From Phoronis australis (taxonomy: Eukaryota; Phoronida; Phoronidae), in the NCBI GenBank assembly GCA_002633005.1, contig NMRA01000172.1:77977-120228 (forward strand): a stretch of 42,252 bases of DNA. The letters run 5' to 3'. The notes under the pieces were generated by a model. The model was not told the origin of the DNA. It searched no databases and saw nothing but the letters and a program-made list of their open reading frames with translations. Shown here piece by piece: positions 33,401 to 40,316 of this stretch; the first letter of the stretch is position 1; each line of letters opens with the position of its first letter. A program made the translations under genes and the position numbers.

Positions 33401-35229
33401 TAGAGGCTATAGGCGCTCTGTACGCCGGAAGCTTTTCGGCGAATTATGCCTCGCACCGACTAAACCATCAAAGTCACGTTGTTATAAATACCTTTTGCGC
33501 ATAGAGGAACACCTTAGGAGGTTGTCGATTTGTTTAAGTCCTTCCAACCTCGAACAAATACTCCCGTTATGGAACTTTTTCTTCGAGCAGTCCCTATTTC
33601 AGTTCCCAAAATCGTAAAATCAAGTTTTTCATTTTTTTAACCAGGCCGAAGGTAAGAAGTTGCAGACCTACCGGCGAACTTTGAAAGCTAAAGTTCCCGC
33701 CCTTCGCGTACGTTCTGCCGGGAACCAGCCGTGCATTTGCCGTGTTGTTAAACATTAAAATGTCAAATATGTGCACAAAGACTATTAAATGTCATATCAA
33801 CAGCATTTATTTTTATCAAATACAAACAATAATTCATTGAAATACAAACAGTTTCAAATAACGCCAATTAAAGACAAGTATAAGTGGTGGCATTTTGGAA
33901 ACAAACATTTGACAATTAAGACCGCAATGGCTCACCTTTGGCCTATTTAAAAATTATTGAGGTTATGAAGTCACATCACCCAGCGAGCGCGGTAAAAATT
34001 GGAGCGTGCGCAGTACAAAAATTTTGATTTCACGATTTTGGGAACTGAAATAGGGACTGCTCGAAGAAAAAGTTTCATAACGGGAGTATTTGTTCGAGTT
34101 GGAAGGAATTAAACACATCGACAACCTCCTAAGGTGTTCCTCTATGCGCAAAAGGTATTTATAACAACGTGACTTTGATGGTTTAGTCGGTGCGAGGCAT
34201 AATTTGCCGAAAAGCTTCCGGCGTACAGAGCGCCTATAGCCTCTACATCGCCTCTGGTTCGGGCCAACAGAGGCGATGGTCATTGCCTAGTTTTCAAAAT
34301 GCCACCACTTATACTTGTCTTTAATTGGCGTTACTTGAAACTGATTGTATTTCAATGAATCATTGTTTGTATTTGATAAAAATAAATGCTGTTGATATGA
34401 CATTTAATAGTCTTTGTGCACATATTTGACATTTTAATGTTTAACAACACGGCAAATGCACGGCTGGTTCCCGGCAGCACGTACGCGAAGGGCGGGAACT
34501 TCAGCTTTCAAAGTTCGCCGGTAGGTCCGCAACTTCTGACCTTCGGCCTGGTTAAAAAAATGAAAAAGTTGATTTCACGATTTTGGGAACTGAAATAGGG
34601 ACTGCTCGAAGAAAAAGTTTCATAATGGGAGTATTTGTTCGAGTTGGAAGGACTTAAACACATCGACAACCTCCTAAGGTGTTCCTCTATGCGCAAAAGG
34701 TGTTTATAACAACGTGACTTTGATGGTTTAGTCGGTGCGAGGCATAATTCGCCGAAAAGCTTCCGGCGTACAGAGCGCCTATAGCCTCTACAGGCTCTAC
34801 ATCGCCTCTGGCTCGGGCCAACAGAAGCGATGGTCATTGTCTAAGTGTCCCTCTGTGCGCAAAAGGTATTTCTAACAACGTAACTTTGATGTTTTAGTCA
34901 GTGCGAGGCATAATTTTCCGAAAAGCTTCTGGCGAATGAAACCCCTTCATCCTCTCTGCTGGCTGGGCCACCTGAGACGAGGGTCATTGTCTACTCCAAC
35001 TTGTCAATGTCAAGAGTCAAGTGGAACAGTGAATCAAAACCGTCTCGGTTATAAATTGTAAATCAGGGACCATTATATTCAACTAGTGCCATATATTATC
35101 ACTCATCAGACAACGATACAAAAATAACTACAATAACTACATTCTCAAGTAAACACAAGCCATCAAAGCAAGCGGTTTTAAGATGTTTTTGTTTACCTTG
35201 ATTTGAGGATTCCCCTGCCCCTCTGCCAT
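21357..35229 (-). CDS. MAPKAPK5: MAP kinase-activated protein kinase 5 (MK5/PRAK), 13 exons, 475 aa
   Basis: The exons, 5' to 3' on the minus strand, are 35197-35229, 31632-31705, 30623-30796, 29740-29848, 29102-29191, 28850-28945, 27719-27793, 26062-26249, 25374-25488, 24255-24382, 22912-23027, 22125-22232 and 21357-21478. Joined, they read through without a stop to TGA at 21357-21359. The kinase domain spans about residues 23-303: glycine loop LGTGISGPV, lysine K50, catalytic HRDLKPEN (D147), metal-binding D168-FG, and the activation threonine T181 in [10 protein letters not shown], equal to human T182. The C-terminal half has [12 protein letters not shown] (351-361), which matches the nuclear localisation/export region, and [13 protein letters not shown]. 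Human MK5 has 473 aa. MK5 is a Ser/Thr kinase activated by p38 and by atypical MAPKs ERK3/ERK4, and it shuttles between nucleus and cytoplasm. It shares a head-to-head promoter with USP30. All residues needed for activity are present. Confidence 0.96.
22125..22232 (-). CDS. MAPKAPK5: MAPKAPK5 exon 12
   Basis: It encodes an acidic coil ([18 protein letters not shown]) and then [12 protein letters not shown], matching human LRDTLQSFSWNG in the ERK3/ERK4-interacting C-terminal region. The donor GATG|GTCAGT is slightly atypical but in phase. Confidence 0.88.
22726..22800 (+). repeat. tRNA-derived sequence (probable SINE head) in MAPKAPK5 intron 11
   Basis: The order is tRNA-like: 7-nt acceptor ACCCCGA, TG, a perfect D stem (GCTC/GAGC), a degraded anticodon arm, then T-arm GGGCTCGAGTCC and 3' TCGGGAG. 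TGGCTCAGTGAACAAGAGC resembles a Pol III A box and GGCTCGAGTCC a B box. The two outermost acceptor pairs and the anticodon stem are broken, so it is more likely a SINE head or pseudo-tRNA than a working tRNA. Confidence 0.6.
22912..23027 (-). CDS. MAPKAPK5: MAPKAPK5 exon 11
   Basis: It encodes a variable Ser/Pro/Glu stretch and then [19 protein letters not shown], which aligns with ALEKLRDVIAQCILPQA of human MK5. The acceptor is TTCACCAG|G; the donor is CTCAAT|GTAAGC (phase 1). Confidence 0.88.
24255..24382 (-). CDS. MAPKAPK5: MAPKAPK5 exon 10 (NLS region)
   Basis: It encodes [20 protein letters not shown] and then [19 protein letters not shown], matching human LANMRIQDLKVSLKPL...NNPILRKRK. 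The basic KKRK cluster is the nuclear localisation signal of this family. Confidence 0.95.
24530..25060 (+). mobile_element. Possible solo LTR in MAPKAPK5 intron 9
   Basis: The stretch has an LTR-like layout. A promoter-like ATTATAAGAGAC lies near 24707, followed by a repetitive GAGTCAGTTAC region, and AATAAA lies in GATTAATAAAAATG near 24990. Base composition differs from the adjacent intron. No terminal duplication, primer-binding site or internal coding region was established, so this rests on layout alone. Confidence 0.25.
25374..25488 (-). CDS. MAPKAPK5: MAPKAPK5 exon 9 (end of kinase domain)
   Basis: It encodes [20 protein letters not shown] and then WLDNAP, the conserved end of CaMK-group kinase domains. 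The donor is GATAAA|GTAAGT. Confidence 0.95.
26062..26249 (-). CDS. MAPKAPK5: MAPKAPK5 exon 8 (C-lobe)
   Basis: It encodes [20 protein letters not shown] and then FYSETPSRQ, then [20 protein letters not shown]. This is the DxWSxG helix-F region. It ends in phase 2 at AAAAG|GTACTA. Confidence 0.97.
26451..26768. mobile_element. 318-bp MITE in MAPKAPK5 intron 7
   Basis: The left end AAGGCCCTTTCACACTAAC and the right end (reverse complement AAGCACCCTTTCATACTAAC) form imperfect ~20-bp terminal inverted repeats. The interior is GC-richer, with repeated GTTAAC words (AGTTAACGG, AGTTAACTGG, AGTTAACCG). It is non-coding. Confidence 0.75.
27719..27793 (-). CDS. MAPKAPK5: MAPKAPK5 exon 7
   Basis: It encodes [20 protein letters not shown] and then YTYDK, equal to the MK5-specific insert after APQ (human VLEAQRRHQKEKS...PYTYNK), here slightly shorter. 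It is 75 bp, phase 0. Confidence 0.94.
28765..28887 (-). repeat. 62-bp tandem duplication over the MAPKAPK5 exon 6 donor
   Basis: Unit 1 (from 28765) and unit 2 (from 28827) share ATAATKTGAACAA, then CTGCGGTGCTA or CTTGCGGTGCTA, then AAGTGTGG. Unit 2 contains the real exon end and donor. In unit 1 the donor GT has mutated (minus strand GCAAG|GATTG), so the copy is inert. Confidence 0.65.
28850..28945 (-). CDS. MAPKAPK5: MAPKAPK5 exon 6 (DFG and activation loop)
   Basis: It encodes [18 protein letters not shown] and then [15 protein letters not shown]181 is the regulatory phosphosite. The donor is CCGCAG|GTATTT. A decayed tandem copy of the exon end and its donor lies about 62 bp further on, at about 28765-28826. 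Confidence 0.96.
29102..29191 (-). CDS. MAPKAPK5: MAPKAPK5 exon 5 (catalytic loop)
   Basis: It encodes [20 protein letters not shown] and then [18 protein letters not shown] carries the proton-acceptor aspartate D147. It is 90 bp, phase 0 at both ends. Confidence 0.96.
29322..29543. mobile_element. 222-bp MITE in MAPKAPK5 intron 4
   Basis: The left end GGGTCCGTTCCACTGACTTA is matched by the reverse complement of the right end, GGGGTTGTTCCAAGAAAACT, then GACTT. The interior repeats ACTTAAGT words, giving further self-complementarity (GGAACGGACTTAAG near 29452). It has no coding capacity. Confidence 0.7.
29740..29848 (-). CDS. MAPKAPK5: MAPKAPK5 exon 4
   Basis: It encodes [20 protein letters not shown] and then [17 protein letters not shown], matching the hinge and helix D/E of human MK5 (LLIVMEMMEGGELFHRIS). 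The donor is AAGCAG|GTATAG, phase 0. Confidence 0.96.
30623..30796 (-). CDS. MAPKAPK5: MAPKAPK5 exon 3 (ATP-binding lysine)
   Basis: The acceptor CATTTTCAG|ACC gives the residue count of the human protein between GPV and ALK; an alternative CAG nine bases inside would lose three residues. It carries [19 protein letters not shown] (K50) and ends ...SLPR in phase 2. Confidence 0.95.
30923..31160. mobile_element. 238-bp MITE, same family as 16582-16816
   Basis: The left end TACGGTGAAAAAATCTTT and the right end AAAGAATTTTTACAGTA are inverted repeats with TA at each edge. The interior shares GTTGTTGCAAAT, AATAGCTATGCCATGCAAAC and CAGCTGTCCGCC with the relatives. It lies in MAPKAPK5 intron 2. Confidence 0.8.
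31632..31705 (-). CDS. MAPKAPK5: MAPKAPK5 exon 2 (glycine-rich loop)
   Basis: It encodes [19 protein letters not shown] and then ISGPV, matching human SILEEYSINWTQKLGAGISGP. The acceptor is TTTTGTAG|ACG and the donor is GTTAG|GTTTGT (phase 2). Confidence 0.95.
32337..32476 (+). repeat. 26-bp minisatellite, five units
   Basis: Units of ACAAACAGTGTTCACTGAGC plus ATATAC start at 32337, 32363, 32389, 32415 and 32441; a partial unit follows. The array ends exactly where similarity to the second promoter copy begins (32478), so it marks a structural difference between the two copies. Confidence 0.92.
33357..34843. mobile_element. 1,487-bp palindromic (foldback) transposon with 9-bp target duplication
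   Basis: It begins TAGGCAATGACC and ends GGTCATTGTCTA. It is flanked by AGTGTCCCT at 33348-33356 and at 34844-34852. Copy 2 has the unoccupied site (one AGTGTCCCT near 38942-38950). The left arm, 33357 to about 33903, and the right arm, about 34290-34843, are near-identical inverted repeats. The 386-bp spacer holds a third copy of the arm's outer half (about 34020-34289) in the right-arm orientation. Nine-base duplications with very long inverted repeats suggest a non-autonomous Mutator-like or foldback element. The open frames in the arms are parallel copies of one repeat and show no transposase motif. Confidence 0.88.
33368..33400. repeat. Subterminal hairpin of the foldback element
   Basis: CATCGCCTCTG (33368-33378) and CAGAGGCGATG (33390-33400) form a perfect 11-bp stem with an 11-base loop, starting 11 bases from the element end. 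An equivalent hairpin sits near 34800-34832 in the right arm and near 34246-34276 in the third copy. Confidence 0.75.
34853..34997 (-). mobile_element. Older fragment of the same foldback family
   Basis: GCGCAAAAGGTATTTCTAAC, then TTTTAGTCAGTGCGAGGCAT, then CCGAAAAGCTTC and GAGGGTCATTGTCTA follow the order of the intact element's right arm with many differences. It is present in both promoter copies (the other at about 38951-39092), so it predates the new insertion, which landed just beside it. Confidence 0.8.
35197..35229 (-). CDS. MAPKAPK5: MAPKAPK5 exon 1 ([11 protein letters not shown])
   Basis: It encodes the first 11 residues, with donor ATCAAG|GTAAAC in phase 0. It lies in AAGATGGCAGAG, a YY1-like start context. 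The exon is repeated exactly in position and reading at 39298-39330. It was assigned as first exon by phase, by the Kozak-like ATG and by its place opposite USP30; the tie to exon 2 is inferred. Confidence 0.75.
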
Positions 35230-35569
35230 CTTTACAGACAAACTATTGCGTAAGTAGGTCAAAGGGAACGGTGTCAATTAAGTAGGCATTTCTTTAGTAG
35301 CGGTGGGTTAGTTACAACTTTTTCAGATTCCAAACTGATTGAATTTTCTATCAATATTCTTACTTTCTTCCATGAAAATTTTTTCCCATTTTGGATGAAT
35401 AAGATTCAATAAAAAATTTGAATTAGTGATATAGTTATGACCTATTATCAAAATAAACTCGTCCAAATATCCCACAATGCAAGAACCGGAAAACATGAAG
35501 AACACAAATGTGTGTCTATTGCAATTCGTATGATCTCTGATGATGCTTTGAACGGGCTCCTGATGAAAA
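35230..35569. promoter_or_regulatory. Bidirectional promoter between MAPKAPK5 and USP30
   Basis: Only 340 bp separate the divergent start codons of MAPKAPK5 (35229, minus) and USP30 (35570, plus), so both promoters must lie here or overlap the first exons. AAGATGGCAGAG on the minus strand (35221-35232) resembles a YY1 site over the MAPKAPK5 start. No TATA box is convincing. The copy at 39331-39670 has the same layout. Confidence 0.6.
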
Positions 35570-36194
35570 ATGTCCCTTATTGCCAACAACTGGGCAGTTC
35601 TTGGAAGTTTAGCTGCTGCTGTTGTCGCTGGAATTTATGTGTTCTGGGGACCAAGCGAACGAAAAAAACGAAATAAAAGAGGTGATTCAAAGAGATAGAA
35701 ACAAATATTTTGTTTTTGATGCAAAAAAAAAGGCATGCGTTGGAGTCTGTCAGTGTCAGTGTTTCTGTCCTGTATTCAAAACTGTTGACATGTTAACACC
35801 TTTTAACCATTCTCGTATATATAGGCATTTTGATTTTGGTTTTCCAAGTATACCTGTAATTCAGCATGATAGTTTCTACACTGGAATAAATGTTGAGGAT
35901 ATATATTTATTTATTAGCCAGCGATATTGATTGCTTATTTGTCATGTGTCATGGCATGTGATCCAAAATCAATTAAAATTAAAATATTAACGTGTAATAA
36001 CAATGACAACAAACTTCTTTCAGATTCTTGTCCTGGGCTAGTCAACTTAGGCAACACATGTTTTCTCAACTCCGTGCTGCAGAGCTGGGCATCCTGCCGG
36101 TCTTTGACTCACTGGCTTGGAGACTTCATTGACAGAAAGACTGACAAGGAGTATTCACAGTACTTGGCTTTTAGGATAGTTAATGCACTAAAAG
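35570..36194 (+). CDS. USP30: USP30, first two coding exons (copy 1, 3'-incomplete)
   Basis: Exon 1 is 35570-35681 and exon 2 is 36024-36194, joined in phase 1 (G|AT). Codon TGA lies two codons before the ATG, which fixes the start. Residues 6-27 form a hydrophobic segment (WAVLGSLAAAVVAGIYVFWG) followed by basic RKKRNKR, the outer-mitochondrial-membrane anchor of USP30. DSCPGLVNLGNTCFLNS contains the catalytic cysteine C50 (human C77). USP30 removes ubiquitin from mitochondrial proteins and opposes PINK1/Parkin mitophagy. The donor of exon 2 is AAAG|GTCATT. No later exon occurs before the N at 37901. It is either a truncated duplicate or, more likely, the other allele of the copy at 39671. 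Confidence 0.9.
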
Positions 36195-37900
36195 GTCATT
36201 AAGTAGATCAAAGCTCACTAGGTGGTGCTAGGGAAACATTTAGCCTTGGCGTTACATGCTTAATTTTCAACTTTGAGCTTCTTCCAGGAGGTTGCATACA
36301 TGTCACAACATGTTATTGGAACTGGTTTCATTTCGTTACAAGTTTTTAGTATTTTAATACTAGCAAACAGAATTTCAGAACAAACTTTGCTGCTACGAAT
36401 CTGTCGTCATCTCTCAAGAGATGTCACAAAGAATTTAGGAAATGGCGTGAGCGTGTGCCGCGAGCATACTGTTTTCAAAACGACGACAGACTTTTCTTTG
36501 TTAAAAAAGGCAGAGAATTACTTAAGAAAATGACGTTTATTCACCTTAACGGCTGCAACGGGCAGGGTGAGTGTCGATTGACTCCCAGATTTTGCATGCA
36601 CCCCCACCGGTCTTAAGCTCTACGTGTAAATACAAGCTTCATGGCAAGATGACGAACATAACTACCCTGACTGTTTGTAATTTCAAGGTCTGTTGCCACT
36701 GAAAACACAGTGCTACCTAGCTGTATTTTGATGATAGCTGGCTGGCTAAGAAAACAGTGGGTTCTAACTGTGAAGTTACTTGCATTGAGGTAGGTAGACA
36801 GTACCGCAGTCTCAACTGGCCTAACTAGAGATGTGGCTATCCCGCCGAGCTTTTTGGCGAATTATGCTTTACACTGATTAAACCATTGAAGTAATATTTC
36901 TATAAGTACCTTTTGCGCACAGAGGGACACCTTAGGAGGCCGTTGATATCTTCAACTCTTCCCAGCTCGAGCAAATACTACTGCAATCAAACTGTTTTCT
37001 AGCAGTTATTCATTCACTTGCCAAAATTGGAAACTAGCCATTTTTACACTGCTCGTGCCATGGAGCATGACGTCATGTCCTACCAAGAAGCATCCGATGT
37101 ACAGCAACCCTATCAGATGACCACTGTCCCTACTGAGGCCAGTTGAGATGGTGGTACTGTCTACTGTATGGGGCTTGTATTCCATGAACACTAATCCGTA
37201 CTAGTGATTATGTTGTTCTTCAGATTATTAAAAGTAAATCCTTTCTACATTAGCACCACCTTGGGAAATATCAAATCATCCATTGTCTATGTTTTGTTCT
37301 TGTGTTTTATGTGACTGTAATGCCATGCATACTGTGACATACTTTGATTTTTCGAAAAGGTAATATTTTCATCCGCTGATGGGAACTTCTCAATATTCTA
37401 CACTGATGAAATCTGGATAATTAAAGCTAGTCTGTCTTCATGATGCTAATGTTTAGAAACAGTGAGCTCTTGAGCTGTCGAGTACTGTTTGCATTTGTGG
37501 CTAAATGTTTTTAAAAATTTCAGTAATCATAACAAAGTGATGATTTGTATGAAAGGATAAGGTTCTTTGGCTTTATTTTGAAAATGGTGTTCAGACGTGA
37601 ACATTGTGTTGTGAGTGAGTGGAGTTCTCTTTTCTGTTAGTCTGGAAACTGCTGCACTGAGCTATTCCTGCAACAAAAACGGTATACCACCGACTAAATA
37701 TATTCTTATAAATGTGCCATACTGCAAAGCAGTGTGAAAGCTGATGAAATGCAAACTCTTCCCTGTGACACGTTAATGTAACCACTGTTAACAAATTTTT
37801 ATTGTTTTTGTATGTTTGAGCTTGCTTTGTATGTACTTCGTATTACGAACTTCAAGTATTATTAGTCGCATTACCATTTAGACGGCTTTGTCCAGGTGAG
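36195..37900 (+). other. USP30 intron 2, copy 1
   Basis: No third USP30 exon (expected motif of the DAHE type) was seen. The 86-codon open frame at 36273-36533 also exists in copy 2, but most of the differences change amino acids, which argues against a protein. Besides the old foldback arm at 36843-37030 I see nothing. Confidence 0.5.
36843..37030 (+). mobile_element. Diverged foldback-family arm in USP30 intron 2, copy 1
   Basis: The words TTTTTGGCGAATTATGC, ACTGATTAAACCAT, ACCTTTTGCGCACAGAGG and ACACCTTAGGAGG follow the order of the left arm at 33424-33520. A counterpart lies in copy 2 at about 40970-41157. It is an old relative on the plus strand. Confidence 0.75.
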
Positions 37901-37901
37901 N
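37901..37901. other. Single N, probable contig junction
   Basis: The lone N sits exactly where similarity of copy 1 to copy 2 stops (copy 2 continues GGTGAGGTTTGTCC at 42031). What follows (37902-38068) matches neither. This is the mark of two contigs joined without overlap. Confidence 0.85.
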
Positions 37902-39297
37902 CAAGTTCCCTGCTTTTTTCACTTCACATACTGTACCCCCTTGATTTCATTTTTTTGTTTATGGACTCTTTTAACTTGTGAGCATACCAATTCTGTTCTG
38001 TGAACATCCATTCCTGGTATCCATTAGCTCGCAAAGCATCTTCACCATGGTCAACTTCTTCGACATGGTCTTGGTAGTCAGTGATGTAACGATCAGCTCT
38101 ATCCAGCCCAAGAACAGAATTGGTACGCTCGCAAGTTAAAAGAGTCCATAAACATCAGCACTCAATGCCCTCTCTTGAACCGGGACCAAGGTCTCCACTT
38201 ACCTCCCGTGTATTCGAACATTCTTAACTAACAAAAGGCGGGAAACTCCTCACTCATTGATAAAGACCTGGCAGACCAGGATGAAACGTCTGTACCCAAT
38301 CTACGACGTCTCTACGTAAGTGATATCTTATACTGCAATGCCTCTAGAGACTAATGACCAACCTATTCTCCAGACATCTGAACTGATTCGCGCGCATTTC
38401 ATTGCCACCTGCCTGATAATCGCAAACACACTAGGCACAACATCTTAATTCAGCCTCAGTCTCATTTCCTGCCCTCGCACGAGCTGTTTAGTAATCCGGT
38501 GGCATTCGATCGTCAGTGAAATCAATGTTGATGAAATGCCGGCAACAGACACGGTGTTAAGTTTCATGGCCTCATACTTGGTATTAACGGCGTACTTTTC
38601 ATTCTTCACTACCACGAGTCACTCCCGAAGCATATTGTGGGCTCTCGAATAAATCGAAAAAATTATATACCTGTTTTCTTCGCAGCTTCGTAATTCACAC
38701 AAGCAGGAACGATATACCACACCATAGCGGCACTCACTCTGCAGAAGACCCAGTGATGTCACTGCGTCGTTTCTCACCTTCCTCACTGGTTAACGCGACA
38801 CCTCTCGGCGACGCTAGATCCACCGTATTCGAGGTGATGTGGATATAGACCAATTAAGATGGTAAAAAAGACTAATTAAATCGGACGTCATTCTCCTTTA
38901 AAATATGCTTTAAATACATTGAGGGCCTAGCTCCTAAGCCCAGTGTCCCTCATTGCGCAAAAGGTATTTTTAATAATGTGACTTTGATGTTTTAGTCAGT
39001 GCGAGGCATAATTTGCCGAAAAGCTTCCGGCGAGTGAAACCACTCCATCCTCTCTGCTGGCTGGGCCTGCTGAGACGAGGGTCATTGTCTACTCCAACTT
39101 GTCAATGTCAAGAGTCAAGTCGTGGAACAGTGAGTCAAAACCGTCTCGGTTATAAATTGTAAATCAGGGACCATTATATTCAACTAGTGCCATATATTAT
39201 GACTCATCAGACAACGATACAAAAATAACTACAACAACTACAACCTCAAGTAAACACAAGCCATCAAAGCAAGCGGTTTTAAGATGTTTTTGTTTAC

Positions 39298-39330
39298 CTT
39301 GATTTGAGGATTCCCCTGCCCCTCTGCCAT
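39298..39330 (-). pseudogene. MAPKAPK5: Second copy of MAPKAPK5 exon 1, without downstream exons
   Basis: It encodes the same [11 protein letters not shown] and keeps the same donor. No MAPKAPK5 exon 2 lies between it and the N at 37901, so in this assembly it is an orphan. If the block is an allelic artefact, this is simply the other allele's first exon, not a pseudogene. Confidence 0.7.
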
Positions 39331-39670
39331 CTTTACAGACAAACTATTGCGTAAGTAGGTCAAGGGGAACGGTGTCAATTAAGTAGGCATTTATTTAGTA
39401 GCAGTGGGTTAGTTACAACTTTTTCAGATTCCAAACTGATTGAATTGTCTATCAAAATTCTTACTTTCTTCCATGAAAAATTTCTCCTATTTTGGATGAA
39501 TAAGGTTCAATTAAAAATTTGAATTAGTAATATAGTTATGACCTATTATCAAAATAAACTCGTCCAAATATCCCACAATGCAAGAACCGGAAAACATGGA
39601 GAACACAAATGTGTGTCTATTGCAATTCGTATGATCTCTGATGATGCTTTGAACGGGCTCCTGATGAAAA
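39331..39670. promoter_or_regulatory. Bidirectional promoter, copy 2
   Basis: It has the same 340-bp spacing between divergent starts as copy 1, with scattered substitutions and no large indel. The equal spacing in both copies supports functional constraint or recent common origin. Confidence 0.5.
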
Positions 39671-40316
39671 ATGTCCCTTATTGCCAACAACTGGGCAGTT
39701 CTTGGAAGTTTAGCTGCTGCTGTTGTCACTGGAATTTATGTGTTCTGGGGACCAAGCGAACGAAAAAAACGAAATAAAAGAGGTGATTCAAAGAGATAGA
39801 AACAAATCAAGCAAAGGCATGCGTTGGAGTCTGTCAGTGTTTCTGTCCTGTGTTCAAAACTGTTGACATGCTAACACCTTTTAACCATTCTCGTATATAT
39901 AGGCATTTTGATTTTGGTTTTCCAAGTATACCTGTAATTCGGCATGATAGTTTCTACACTGGAATAAATGTTGAGGATATATATTTATTTATTAGCCAGC
40001 GATATTGCTTATTTGTCATGTGTCATGGCATGTGATCCAAAATCAATTAAAATTAAAATATTAACATGCAGTTGATAAGGATAGCAGATCCACAAAACTA
40101 TGTGTAACAACAATGACAACAAATGATAGTAATTACTTCTTTCAGACTCTTGTCCTGGGCTAGTGAACCTAGGCAACACATGTTTTCTCAACTCCGTGCT
40201 GCAGAGCTGGGCATCCTGCCGGTCTTTGACTCACTGGCTTGGAGACTTCATTGACAGAAAGACTGACAAGGAGTATTCACAGTACTTGGCTTTTAGGATA
40301 GTTAAAGCACTAAAAG
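39671..40316 (+). CDS. USP30: USP30, first two coding exons (copy 2, continues beyond window)
   Basis: Exon 1 is 39671-39782 and exon 2 is 40146-40316, with the same phases as copy 1. The coding differences from copy 1 are few: an Ala-to-Thr change in the membrane segment (GCT to ACT), an Asn-to-Lys change near the exon 2 end, and three silent changes. The membrane anchor, the basic stretch and GNTCFLNS with its catalytic cysteine are intact. The remaining catalytic domain with the His and Asp/Ser boxes must lie beyond 42252. This is the copy likely to belong to the full-length gene as assembled. Confidence 0.92.

Larger units (their letters stand above)
32478..37900 (+). repeat. Large duplicated block, copy 1 (MAPKAPK5/USP30 head region)
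   Basis: It is collinear with 38069-42036 and differs by eye in a few percent of bases plus small indels. It contains MAPKAPK5 exon 1, the shared promoter and USP30 exons 1-2. It carries a 1,487 bp insertion (33357-34843) absent from copy 2. Its end coincides with the single N at 37901. Confidence 0.95.

Noticed and set aside
35437-35676. 79-codon frame overlapping the USP30 start (and 39538-39777)
   Set aside because: It reads USP30 exon 1 in the wrong frame. The frame starting at 35570 gives the membrane anchor and splices in phase to the catalytic cysteine box.
36273-36533. 86-codon open frame also present at 40395-40655
   Set aside because: Most of the differences between the two copies are amino-acid changing and no family is recognisable. 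It lies in USP30 intron 2 and is open in both copies only because they are recent duplicates or alleles.
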